Below are positions 42,088 through 53,542 of a DNA stretch of 64,000 bases, piece after piece. Origin of the DNA: Costus lasius. Lineage: Eukaryota; Streptophyta; Magnoliopsida; Zingiberales; Costaceae. The DNA lies in contig CM050446.2 in assembly GCA_027563935.2 (NCBI GenBank), positions 24,741,501 through 24,805,500 of the forward strand, given 5' to 3'. Position numbers and translations under genes: made by a program. The stretch's first letter is position 1; every line of letters starts with the position of its first letter. The notes under the pieces were generated by a model. The model was given only the letters and a program-made list of their open reading frames with translations. It searched no databases and was not told where the DNA came from.

Positions 42088-44880
42088 CCTCAGTCCCTCG
42101 CGGCAGGCAGCGCGGACATTGAACCCTAGAAAGGTGTGTAGGCTCTTGCACAGATCTCTCTTCTATTTGCTTCCTTTATTTATGCTCTCTCGCGCTTGCA
42201 CCATTTCGAACCGAAACGAGTTTTGGGAATAGGCAGTCAAAGCGGCATTGCATGTGCCGATGTGCGTGCGTGTAAAATAGATAGAGAGCTGGATGTAACC
42301 GTTTGGGTTGCGTACTTGTCCACCGTTGGTCTTTGAGTGGGCCAGCCCAGCCGGATAAATTTGGATGACAGCTCACAGTGCCACGTAGAAATAGTAGAAT
42401 CCAGAAGCAATGTTTTTCTTCCGAGTGTTGTTCAAATATTAAAAAGGGTTTAATTGTTGAATTTACATTAATGTGGTTTTGTTAGAGCTTGATACTATTA
42501 GTTATTACACATCTTTTCTTAAAATTGACACTAAATTGTACGTATCTCAAGGCAAGAGGAAGGGTGAGATTCTACTCAGTAACCCTCCTTAGGGAATTAG
42601 GGACAAGTGCTAATCTCACTCTTTCTTTTGTGATCATCAAAATTAAAATTAAACCGTACAGATCTCAAAGCAAAACGAAGAGTGATTAGGGTATTCATGA
42701 GGCTGTTTCCATCCAATTTTGAGAGAAAGAAAAGCAATGAAAAATTTGTAAGGCTTCCTCTCATTTTTTTTTTTACGTCCAAATTCAAAAGCAAAGCAAA
42801 AAAGTGATTTTGTTCCCCTGGCACTCAATTTTCTTCACAATGTAAAAGTTTGAGGCAGTGCCTTTGAGAATATATAATGTTATTAAAGGGATATAAACCA
42901 ATATGCTCTAGGAACCATAAATTTATCTGCACAACAAGCACAATAAATCTTACTACAACAGTGAGTAGCACCTTAGACCAAGTCATATAAAAACATAATA
43001 TATACAAGTGATAAACTCAAATTTGGCACCAACCATGAAACAAGCACCAATTTTAATGTGAAAAACCTTGAAAAGTAGTAAAAAGAACGTTCCCACCAAA
43101 ACCTCTACTAAATCAATCAATGGGTTTAACAAATCTTCCTACATCATCTTAAGGGCTCACAACTATTGGAGTTTTAAGGAAAAAAACACTAAAGGGTCCC
43201 ACATGGAGGTATTTGAAAGGGAAGTTTGAGTTTATATTGTGTTGAATCACCTTTGCTTGTTGGAGGTTTTTTAGGAGTATTCAATTAATTAATCTAAGTT
43301 AATCCAAATACATAGACCAAGTCACAATGTTGGGTGTGGGTATGGGTTTATTCACATGTTATTTTTACCAAATATTTCTATCTTTTTGCCTAAAGATATA
43401 GTCATTACTATTAATAGTTTATAATTAAGCCTCTTTTAACTGTTTAGCCTCCCTATTTAGAGGTAGGCGTGAGACAATCTATTAATAGAGTTTTACCCAA
43501 TTAATTTTAGTTGTTACATCTCTACTATATAAGTAGAGGCAAGGGCAACGTTTAGATCATATACCGAGCATTCGACTTCTCTCTATGTTCTATATTCTCA
43601 TTTTCGATGTTGAAAGTGGCTCTGACAGGTTCCTTACCAATGCACCAGTAAACTAAACAACACTGGTTGTATCTTGGGGTAAGAGAGCCAAACAAAGCCT
43701 ATGCAAAGGGTCAACATGTTTGCTTTAGGACAAATTTATCACCTCGGGACTAGTTAGATCTTTCTTTAATTGTATTTTTCTGTTTTATTTTGCATGCCCA
43801 ACTGAATCGAATTAATTGCTGCTACAAGTTCATCATCAAGAACACTTTTAGACACCAAAAGTTTATAACTTAAAAAATTGAATACAATTACAAAAGGGAA
43901 GAAAGTGCACATTTCTCCTAAGATAGAGTATCACACCTTAAAAAGATCACTCGGGATAGAGGCCTTCTTTCAATGATCACACCAGTCAGACCTCCATTCG
44001 ATGATCACACCATTTAGATGAAAGAAAATAGAGCCTTTTAACATTCACTCCAAATGTGAACTTAATTCAATGGTGGGCCTCTAAGTTCACAGCTTTTTAC
44101 TCTCTTGTTTTTCCCCTCAAAAGCTCATTGTGTCTCCAAAAAAAGACAATCCAAAAGTATTGCCCTAGCTTCAAAATACAATAGTAACAAAATAATATCC
44201 CAATATGGGTATATAATAACACAAATGCCATTATGAGTAAAGAATTTAATTCATCCTTCATAATGGAGAGACATTCACCCAACAATTATTCTTTTGTACT
44301 GAACTATATTATGGTTCAATTATTTAGGAATATTTTGGTACCAAGTTGTATCAAATTGCAGAATGATTCTGATCCTTGAGTGGTTAATCTTCTTATATGC
44401 TTGACATAAGTGTTCTAAAATTTGGAAGTCATGTAGTTAATAACCACATGAATTGTTTATCTATGACGGTGGATTGTAGAAATGACAATTGTATTCCATT
44501 TTTTGAACAAACCATTTTGGTTACACATCATGGCATGAGTTTTATCTCATGGGGGTTTCACTCAATCAATTAGAGATGTAGAAAAGAATAGAAACATAAC
44601 AACAAACTATAAAACATGATAACATTGTGAATATATGAGTAAATGGCTACATGATGCATGTTAGATTTTATACAATACTACCCTAATATGATGCATGCAA
44701 ATGCAATTGAAAACTAAGGAGAGTATCCTTAAATTAGGGTGGCCTAAGATTTCATTTATACCTTGAAACATCTAGCTCCATACTCCATCAACACTACAGC
44801 CTGCAACTCCCTCTACCTCTTTCCCTCTCGCATCTCAAGTCTGGTGACAGCGTCAAGGTTCTAGCTATGGCTTATGTGCA
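42088..44880. other. Intergenic sequence with retroelement-like scraps
   Basis: The first 150 bp are the probable 5' region of the FAF-like gene. From about 43240 to 43640 there is an LTR-like stretch with a promoter-type word (CTACTATATAAGTAGAGGC near 43523) and a leader, but no ends were defined. Small repeats of GATCACACCA occur at 43974-44016. No protein is recognised. Confidence 0.35.
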
Positions 44881-46065
44881 ATGCATTGATGATACTACAA
44901 ATGCACGACTAGTTAAAATAATAAAATAAATATTGTTCACTTAGAGACTTAACGTTAAGTACAAACAAATTTCAATTTCACTATGTAAACAAACTGAATT
45001 GAATGATCAAATCTATCTAAACTAAGAATCAAATTGGAATTTAGTTCAATAGTCATGATCAAAATTTAGAAGAAAAGCTAGATCACATAAATTTCAGGTT
45101 TAGGGTATCACCACATTCATTTTAAATATAACATAAACAAATGACTCTCTTTATCAATAATTTCAAACAAGTTAAAGGGAATTCATCTTAATGTATAGGT
45201 TGTCATCTTTTAATAGCCTAACTCAATATTTATTTCAATTAATCTCTTATTCTCGTGACTTACTAATTCAAATAAATCCAATAAGTTCTATGACAAATTA
45301 TATAACCCTTCAAGTGATTTAAAACTATTCTCGTGACCTAAATGCATAAGTTTAATTATAGGAGTTCTGATATTGTAATTCACTTCTTATTATTTCTTAT
45401 AATATCTAACACATACAATTATTTGGCCAAGAACAATGCATACCATTAACATAATTATAATTAAATTAACTATTGTTGAGATAATTCAATAAAGTAGAGG
45501 TAACATATTCAAATCATAAGTACAACACAATGGGCTATACCCTTAATCCTGAAATTAAGTTTTTGTTACTGGCATTGTCATAAACATTGCAAATCTCTTG
45601 AAAAGAGGTGAACAAAACATAGGAGACATGAGGCAAAAATTATGGTAACTTCCTCTAATAAGGATTGCCAACAAGATCTCCTTCCATGCTGCTCTATTAT
45701 GCTTTTCCCTCTTCCTCTGTTTTGCATGTTCATCCCCTCAAATTTTCTCTCGTAATTAAATTTGCAATCGACTTTCTGCTTCTGATCACCTCTTATTTAT
45801 CTCTATTGCCTTAAAGTAGGTTTAGGACTTGTTTATTTATAGTTTGAGGTGCTACCTGCTTGAAAACATATGAAAAATAGGTCAAAATTGCTCAAAAATC
45901 GTGTCTAACAGACATTGTCATCACCTATGATGGTCATCACGAGTATGGCCATGATCTCTTTTGTGCCTTCTTTTGAAGTGTTGTTGCCAAAATTATGAAG
46001 TGATGATGGTTATGGACTTGATTGTGACTTTTTCAATGAATTTCTTCTTCAATCATGCAACAGTT
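44880..46065 (-). mobile_element. Eroded Athila/Tat-family LTR (minus orientation), first of a tandem pair
   Basis: The low-coordinate end (44890-44970, CAAATGCACGACTAG then AATAATAAAATAA, TTAAGTAC) aligns with the preserved end at 55840-55910. 45360-45450 (TTCACTTCTTATTA...ATTTGGCCAAGAAC) matches the middle block. Palindromic words (GTCATCACCTATGATGG, GGTCATCACGAGTATGGCC) occur at 45915-45950. Confidence 0.5.
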
Positions 46066-46074
46066 ATAGCCTGT

Positions 46075-46960
46075 TGACACATGTCCACAAGTACATAGAT
46101 GTGTCAAAGTAATAAAAATATCGATCTCACAAAAACTCTAAAATTAAGTACTAATTAATTATGTTTATGTAATCTAGGTGAAGCAATTTATCGGGAAGCA
46201 ATGAATAATTGAATAGCAATTTGAGAAGCAACCAATATTAGGGAAGTTCAGGTATGAGGTTGCACCACAATAATTTTTCTAAAGTAGTATCATATTAACA
46301 CGAGTTAAATTATCTAGGGTTGTCAAAAGGAAATCAACTTTCAGTTATAGAATGTCCCCTTTTAGTTGCCTATCCTAATGTTTAATTAGTTCAATAATCA
46401 TTTATCATTTTGATAATCAATTCTAATTAACATCATTAAGCACAAATTGTAGATTGTTAAATCTCTAACTAACCTAGCTACTTTCATAGTCTAGTAGTTA
46501 TAAGGTTAATTATAGAGTTCCAAAATTAGAAGTCACATTTCAGTTCATGTCCTAGTTTCTAAAGCAATTTAATTAAAAAAATTCTAAACTATCACATGTA
46601 GATCAAGTTCCACTAACGAAATTCTATAATCTAGTTACTTTCATAATCTAGTTCTTATAAGTTCAACTAGTGAGTTTGAGGGCCAATACTTATCTTAACC
46701 CCTATGACATATAATAAACTAAGCATAATTAATTAAAAGTATATTATCATCTATAATCAACAAATCTAATTGTGCTAAATTTGAATTACTAAAGGAAAAA
46801 TTAAAGTTTTACTCCCCATAGCTGAGAATAGGTTTAAGCTATAATGATGGTCATGAAAACCATCTTAAAATCAAGTAAAAAAAATATACAATCAACTAAA
46901 GAAAGATGAAAAATAACATAATAGCAACTCCCTTTACAAGATTTACCAAAATCTAAAACT
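46075..46960 (-). mobile_element. Eroded Athila/Tat-family LTR (minus orientation), second of the tandem pair
   Basis: The end signature at 46085-46160 (CAAGTACATAGATG, AAAGTAATAAAAATATCGAT, AAGTACTAATT) matches 55845-55915 closely. The middle block follows at 46340-46560. It is cut at 46960 by the element at 46966-47582. Confidence 0.5.
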
Positions 46961-46965
46961 TTCTC

Positions 46966-47582
46966 TGTTATGACCCGTTTAGTAAATAAACTATTCATTA
47001 ACTTGGTGAGCCAGAATAGCAACGTGGCCCAATTTATTAAAATGCTTAAGCCCAAGTTAACAATAGCAAGTCCACTAAGCATTATATACTATAAAATAGT
47101 TTCTCCCACTTACAATGTGGGACTATACTCGGGGTATTACAATCTCTCCCACTTAAGACTTGACGTCCTCGTCAAGCCCAAACCTTAACACATCCAAGAC
47201 TATCCCTTGGTCGGCAGCATATGAGGTCAGCCAAATGATAACTCCACCATCCCCGGTAGCTTTTTCCTATTGGCTTCTCATTATTCTTAGGACTACATCC
47301 AGAACCATCCCTTAGTCGGCAACATATGAGGTTAGCTCAATTGCAGCTCCATCATCCTTGATAGCCTTTTCTTATTGGCCTCTCATAATGCTTAGGACTA
47401 AGTTTTCCTCTGATACCATTTAATCTTTTCTCCCACTTCCAATGTGGGACTAAATTGGGGTATTACAATTTAGTGGGTTTGCTATTGTTAACTTGGGCTT
47501 AAGCATTTTAATAAATTGGGCCACGTTGCTATTCCGGCTCACCAAGTTAATAAATATTTTATTTACTAAATGGGTCGTAACA
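46966..47582 (-). mobile_element. Small LTR-like element with inverted outer arms and 5-bp target duplication TTCTC
   Basis: Ends TGTTATGACCC and GGGTCGTAACA are inverted copies that extend for about 110 bp (46966-47080 versus 47470-47582). TTCTC flanks both sides (46961-46965 and 47583-47587). Just inside, a 45-bp block (TCTCCCACTTACAATGTGGG...GGGGTATTACAAT) occurs twice in direct orientation (about 47102 and 47432). CTCTGATACCA (47408-47418) is the complement of a Met-tRNA primer site. The centre has a tandem repeat of about 105 bp (CATATGAGGTCAGC / CATATGAGGTTAGC). The mix of LTR features and inverted arms is unusual; no protein is encoded. Confidence 0.65.
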
Positions 47583-47620
47583 TTCTCTCTCCTAGCTATA
47601 ATTGTGTCTTGTGAATATAG

Positions 47621-47770
47621 CTTCTTTCCTACATGCGCAACGTTTGTTCTGGCTGAGATCTCTCTCAATCCTTCTTTCCTACGTGCGTAACGTTTGTTCT
47701 AGCTGAGATCTCTCTCAATCCTTCTTTCCTATGTGCGCAACGTTTGTTCTAGCTGAGATCTCTCTTAATC
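47621..47770. repeat. Tandem array, 50-bp unit, 3 copies
   Basis: Units start CTTCTTTCCTA at 47621, 47671 and 47721, each with GCGCAACGTTTGTTCT or a close variant and GCTGAGATCTCTCT. Confidence 0.9.
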
Positions 47771-48225
47771 TGTGGGGTCATTTTTGGTTAAATTTTAATG
47801 TAAATTGAAATATTAAAAAGTAGTGCGACCGTTTCAAATTCACCTTGTAAATTATAAGACTTTTTGTTTCAGTAGGTTCTAGCTTCCAATGAACGCAAGC
47901 ATTCATTGTTAATTACCCCTAAATAGCTTAGGGCACCTTTGATTAAGAGATCTATAAATATAACAAAGTGAATACAAAATGGTTGAAAGAATATAATTTA
48001 TAACTTCATGTCATGACACGGGTTACAATTTGATTACAAGAGTACATCATTTGACATAAGTCATGGAGAGAATTTGAGTTGTATTGTAACAACGTTGAGG
48101 AACTACGTCCCGATACAAAGTATCGACGTACGCACCTCCCAAACAACGTCATCGACAACACGTGTCAAGTATTTACCGTTCATGACTATGTTTGAATTAA
48201 TTGAACGAGTTGAGTACAAGGGTTG
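47771..48225. other. Spacer between arrays, with one diverged copy of the GAGCTACGCCCCGAT unit
   Basis: 48095-48150 (GAGGAACTACGTCCCGATAC, TATCGACGTACGC) is a relative of the units at 52094-52410. The rest is not recognised. Confidence 0.5.
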
Positions 48226-48765
48226 GGTGAACGAGCCATGGGGCTAAACGTTCGAGGTTTTGTGTGAATGAGCTAGTGGGCCAAACATTCAGAATTTGAA
48301 TAAACGGGTTGACTGGCCAAATGTTTAAAATTTGATGAACAGACTATGGGGCCAAACGTTTAAAATTTGATAAACGGGTCATGGGACCAAACGTTCAGAA
48401 TTTGGGTGAATGGGCCGTTGGGCCAAACATTCAGACTTTGGATGAATAGGCCGTTGTGCCAAACATTCGGAATTTGTATGAACGAGCCAATGGGCCAAAC
48501 ATTCAAAATTTGATGAATAGGTCGTGAGACCAATCATTCAGAATTTAGTGAACGGGTTGTGAGACCAAACATTCACAATTTGATGAATAAGCCGGTGAGC
48601 CAAACATTCAGAATTTGTTGAATGGGCCATTGGGCCGAATATCAAAACTTAAGTGAATGAGCCGTGGGGCCAAACGTTCGAATTTTAGTTGAACGGGTCA
48701 AGTGACCAAACATTCAAAGAATGGGCGAACGAGCCGATCGGCCAAGCGTTTGAAATTTGGGTGAA
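48226..48765. repeat. Tandem array (minisatellite), unit about 36 bp, about 15 copies
   Basis: CCAAAC(A/G)TTC recurs at 48243, 48281, 48316, 48352, 48387, 48423 and onward to about 48742 with steps of 34-38 bp. A typical unit is GAATGGGCCGTTGGGCC followed by AAACATTCAGAATTTG. Copies differ by several substitutions. Confidence 0.9.
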
Positions 48766-48784
48766 TGATTTGTAAATCGGCTGT

Positions 48785-50200
48785 GATCTAGACTTCTGAT
48801 CAAAAATCTGAAGGCGGATCTGGAAAGATCTGACCCAAATTTGTAAAGATCGATATTCAGATCATTTCAAGGGCTATCCGATTAGCTGAAATTTGTGCGA
48901 ATTAATCTTAGCCATTGAGGGCTTGATTTGCAGACCTGTTTAGATCTAAATTTATGAATGAGAATCTGAGGGCATATCTAGAAAGATCTGACTTAGACGA
49001 GCAAAGATCAACATTTGGATCACTTTGGATGTCATCCGATTGGCTGAGATTTGTGGAAATCATTCTCAGCCATTGAAAGTTTGATTTGCGGATCTGCTTG
49101 GATTCAGATTTTTGATCAGAAATTCGAAGGCGGATCTATAAAGATCATGTCCAAATTTGTAAGGATCAATATTCATATTATTTCAAAAATTATGGCTGAG
49201 ATGTATGCAAATCAATCTTATCCATTGAAAGCTTGATTCATAGATCTGTTTAGATCCAGATTTCTGATCGAAAATCTGACGGTGGATCTAGAAATATCTG
49301 ACTCAGATGAGCAACGATGGATATTCGTATCATTCTGAGAGCTATCCGATTGGCTTTATGTAAATCAATCTTAGCCGTTGAAAGCTTGATTTGCATATCG
49401 GCTTAGATCCAGATTTCTGATTGGAAATTTGAAAGTGGATCTGTGCAAATCTGACCCAAATGAGTAAGAATCAATATTCGGATCACTTTGGATGTCATCC
49501 GATTAGCTGAGATTTAGATGAATTAATTTTAGCCGTTGATGTTTCGATTCATAGATCTACTATGATCCAAGTCTCTGATCGAAAATCCAAAGGTGGATTT
49601 GGAAAGAGCTGACTTAGATGAGTAAGGATCAATATTCTGATCATTTCGTTAGTCATCCAATTGGCTAAGATTTATGCAAATCAATCTTAGCTATTTAATC
49701 TACAGATCTGCTTAGATCCATAACTCTGATTGAAAATCTAAAAGTGGATCTGGATAGATCTAACCCAAATGAATAAGAATCAACATTCGGATCTCTTTTG
49801 GATGTCATCTGATTGTCTGCGATTTATGAAAATCAATCTTTGTTGTTGAAAGATTAATTTGCTGATCTGCTTAAATCCAAATCCTGGATTAGAAATATGA
49901 AAGGCGGATCTGGACAGATCGGACTCAAATGTGCAAGGAATGATATTCGGATCATCTTAGTAGCCATTCAATTAGCTTAGATTTATGTAGGTTATGTTCA
50001 GCCGTTGAAAGTTTAATTCATTGATCTGCTATGATCCAAGTCTCTGATTGAAAATCTGAGGGTGGATCTGGGAAGATCGGACTCAAATGAGTAGGGATCA
50101 ACATCGGGATCAGTTCGGAAGCCATTCGATTGGCTAAGATTTAGATGAATTGATTTAAGCCATCGATTGTATTTAACTTTTAATCTGGGCTATCTAACCT
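48785..50200. repeat. Tandem array, unit about 158 bp, about 9 copies
   Basis: The word GGCGGATCTGG-AAGATCTGAC and its variants recur with steps of 158, 158, 152, 153, 158, 151, 160 and 158 bp (marker A at 48818, 48976, 49134, 49286, 49439, 49597, 49748, 49908 and 50066). Each unit also carries CATCCGATTGGCTGAGATTT and CAGCCATTGAAAG. GATC words are very frequent. Confidence 0.9.
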
Positions 50201-51440
50201 TTAATCTGATCCTAATCGTTGGATCAAATGTTGATGAAATTCGGCCGTTGGATCAGATTGAAAATCTGATGACACATATAACGCGCGTCTTCGTCTTCCG
50301 CCTCCCGACATCGTCCGCCCGCCGCCCGCCGTCCGGCGTCTGCCGTTCGCACACTTCGGCATGAATTCTCCCTATATCACACCGGACCTGTGTCCACAGG
50401 CCGGCAGTGAGTCGTCGCCAGATGAAGCCCAAATGATCGATTTTCGTTCGAACAGAGACGAAAACAGGGGTCGCCGTAAATTTATTCGATTCTGGTGATC
50501 CGGTCTTCTGATGGACGGATCCTTCCGTCTATCGGTGCGCACGTTGGAGGAGAGGGTGTGAAAAAATTTTGACACGATTTGATGGCTGGATGATGCGTTC
50601 ATCGAGGAAATCCGAAGCATTCGTAGCTGGAAAAGAAGAAGCAAGCAATCGCCGGAAATTCGTTCGACTCTGGCGATCCGGCTGTCGAATGGCCGGATCC
50701 TCTTGCTTGCCAGTGCGCAAACTAGAGGAGAAGGTATGATCAAAATTTCAATCCGATCATCTATGATCGGATGTCAGATTCGAAGAGAAATTTTGCTTCG
50801 TTCTCTTTTTTTTTTTGTTTTTTTTTCATCGGGCCGTCTGGATCATCTTCCTCGTTGCCTGGAGGACAGCAGATCTGAGATTTCGTTGTTGGATCTGGCC
50901 GGCAGAGGATTTTTGGTCTGGGCGATGATAGCTCGGCGATGAGGTTTGAAGCAGACTCAGCAGATGAGTACGATGGCAGAAATGAGTTCCGTCAATAATT
51001 TTTTGGCGACAGAGCTAGAAGCGTTGCCCTGTCCCAGTAGCAGATTTTTTAAGGACAAAGCTTCTCGTCTTCGTCAAGAGAAGCGAAGGTCAGCGACTAG
51101 AGAAGAGCAACTGCTCTTCCTCTTCTTCGTTGTTCAGCCAGAGAAGAAAAAAAAAAAGAATGGCTGCGCCTTGGTTTGTCTCGTCTTCGTTCGTCGCCTG
51201 TGGATTTCTCTCGTGCTTTCGTCGCTTGGCTGGACGTTGCGACGGATTTTTCTTCGTCTCTCAAAGGACAGAAACCTCAGCGATAATCAATCTTCATATC
51301 TCATATAGTGAGATTTTTTTTCGCCCAGCAAATAACAAGCCCTCAGCTGTACAGTCAGGTACAGCGTCTCCAGGCAAAAATTGAGATTTAATCAACCTTC
51401 AGTTGATAGTCAGGTACATCGTCCCAGGCAAAAATTGAGA
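50201..51440 (-). other. GC-rich leader-like segment between arrays, with a duplicated block of about 180 bp
   Basis: 50471-50595 and 50651-50775 share TCGCCG(T/G)AAATT, GATCCGG, CGGATCC and GTGCGCA words in order. 51344-51440 contains two copies of TCAGGTACA(G/T)CGTC and CAGGCAAAAATTGAGATTTA. It may be LTR or leader sequence of the Tat element. Frames in it have no domain. Confidence 0.4.
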
Positions 51441-52093
51441 TTTAATTGCTTCCTCCAAATAGCCGAATCCTCCCCCTCGAATCGTCCACCCCTTTGATTT
51501 CCTTTCCCCTTTTTATATATTTTTTCTTTGCTATTTTTGATGGAGGCATGCACCACTTTCCCTTGTCGCATGGTGTCTTATTTATTATTTTTTTATTCCA
51601 TTCCCACACCTCTATACGTGCGCACATTTCTCCCACAATAGAATGTTGCCCTCTACTTCGTTGCAAATCATGGTTTCTATTTTGATTTTTGATTTTTTTT
51701 TATTTTTTCTTTCTTGAAAGCTCCCACGATCACCCTCTTTTTTTCTTTTTTTTTACTTGCTGTCATATTCGCGTGTCATAGCATATTTATATTTTCTGCA
51801 CACGGCTGCACATTGCTACAAAAATAGCAACTGACTCCCTCTTTTTTTTTTTATCTCTACATTTTGCTAATAATTTTGACCAATAATAGTTAGCATAGAT
51901 TAATAAGAGTTATTAATTAATTAATTTTTTTCCCGTCAACAAATGCCCCCAAACAGATTTGTCATAAGCAACATGCGCATGTAAATCCGTTGCTCATCGC
52001 ATATTATTTGCTCTATTTTTATTCATGTTGCAAGTGTAATTTGTCATTTGGGTTTTTTTTTTCTTTTCAAATCATTTCATTATCATGGTGTTG
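51441..52093. other. T-rich spacer, nothing recognised
   Basis: Contains several long T runs (for example 51688-51715 and 51842-51851). No gene is seen. Confidence 0.4.
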
Positions 52094-52420
52094 CAAGTAC
52101 AATGTTATATCGAGGAGCTACGCCCCGATGATGAGCTTCGACGCATGTATATCCACACGATATATCATTGTGACGTAATTTTTTTTTCTTTTTTTTTCTC
52201 TCTCTTTTTTTTTTTTGCAAATACAACGTTATATCGAGGAGCTACGCCCCGATGACAAGCATCGACGTACATAGTTCCCAAATGATACTTATTATGTTAT
52301 AACTTTTTTCACTTTTTTTTTGCATCGCAAGTATAATGTTATATCGAGGAGCTACGCCCCGATGACAAGCATCGACGTACGTAGTTCCCAAACGATACGT
52401 CATTGTCTTGCTCTTTTTTT
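52094..52420. repeat. Tandem array, unit about 110-124 bp, 3 copies
   Basis: ATATCGAGGAGCTACGCCCC starts at about 52107, 52231 and 52341, each followed by GATGA...CATCGACG(T/C)A and a T-rich tract of variable length. Confidence 0.85.
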
Positions 52421-52424
52421 TTTG

Positions 52425-53512
52425 CGCTCATGTGAGGAGCTTACAATTTTTGGTAAATTGTCAACCATAAACGGAATTGAATTTTACTATCTTATCACCG
52501 TTCGGATAAGATTATTTCGCTCATGTTAGGAGCTTATAATTTTTGGTAAATTGCCAACCATAAATGGAATTGAATTTCATTATCTTATCACTGTTCGGAT
52601 AAGATTGTTTCGCTCGTGTTAAGAGCTTACAATTTTTGGTAAATTGCCAACCATAAACGGAATTGAATTTCACTATCTTATCACCTGGATAAGATTGTTT
52701 CGCTCGTGTTAGGAGCTTACAATTTTTGGTAAATTGTCAACCATTAACGGAATTGAATTTCACTATCTTATCACCGTTCGAATAAGATTGTTTCGCTCGT
52801 GTTAGAAGCTTACAATTTTTGGTAAATTGCCAATCATAAACGGAATTGAATTTCACTATCTTATCACTGTTCGGATAAGATTGTTTCGCTCGTGTTAGGA
52901 GCTTACAATTTTTGGTAAATTGCCAATCATAAATGGGATTGAATCTCACTATCTTATCATCGTTCGGATAAGATTGTTTCGCTCGTGTTAGGAGCTTACA
53001 ATTTTTGGTAAATTGCCAACCATAAACAAAATTGAATTTCACTATCTTATCACCGTTCAGATAAGATTGTTACGCTTGTGTTAGGAGCTTACAATTTTTG
53101 GTAAATTTCCAACCATAAATAGGATTGAATCTCACTATCTTATCACCGTTCGGATAAGATTGTTTTGCTCGTGTTAGGAGCTTACAATTTTTGATAAATT
53201 GTCAACCATAAACGGAATTGAATTTCACTATCTTATCACCGTTCGGATAAGATTGTTTCGCTCGTGTTAGGAGCTTACAATTTTTGGTAAATTGTCAACC
53301 ATAAATAGAATTGAATTTCACTATCTTATCACTGTTCGGATAAGATTGTTTCGCTCGTGTTAGGAGCTTATAATTTTTGGTAAATTGTCAACCATAAACG
53401 GAATTGAATTTCACTATCTTATCACCGTTCGGATAAGATTATTTCGCTCGTGTTAGGAGCTTACAATTTTTGGTAAATTGTCAACCATAAATGGACTTGA
53501 TATTTCAGATCC
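52425..53512. repeat. Tandem array, 93-bp unit, 12 copies
   Basis: TTACAATTTTTGGTAAATTG (or TTATAAT...) starts at 52441, 52534, 52627, 52717, 52810, 52903, 52996, 53089, 53182, 53275, 53368 and 53461. Steps are exactly 93 bp except one of 90. Each unit includes TATCTTATCACCGTTCGGAT and GCTCGTGTTAGGAGC. It begins about 30 bp beyond the stop codon of the Tat pol gene on the minus strand. Because 93 is a multiple of three, a minus-strand frame stays open through several units (52737-53042), but it carries no start context or domain. Confidence 0.95.
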
Positions 53513-53542
53513 TACTACCGTTTGATTAGGATCGATCTCAAG

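Noticed and set aside
50372..51308. Frames of 63-123 codons on both strands at 50.4-51.3 kb
   Set aside because: They cover the duplicated GC-rich block; no recognised domain and no conservation between the two copies of the block.
52737..53042. 101-codon repeated-peptide frame as a host gene
   Set aside because: It is a by-product of the 93-bp satellite unit length; kept only as a finding, not as a CDS.
48226..53512. CRISPR-like repeat arrays
   Set aside because: Units are contiguous tandem repeats without unique spacers, in plant DNA next to a retrotransposon.
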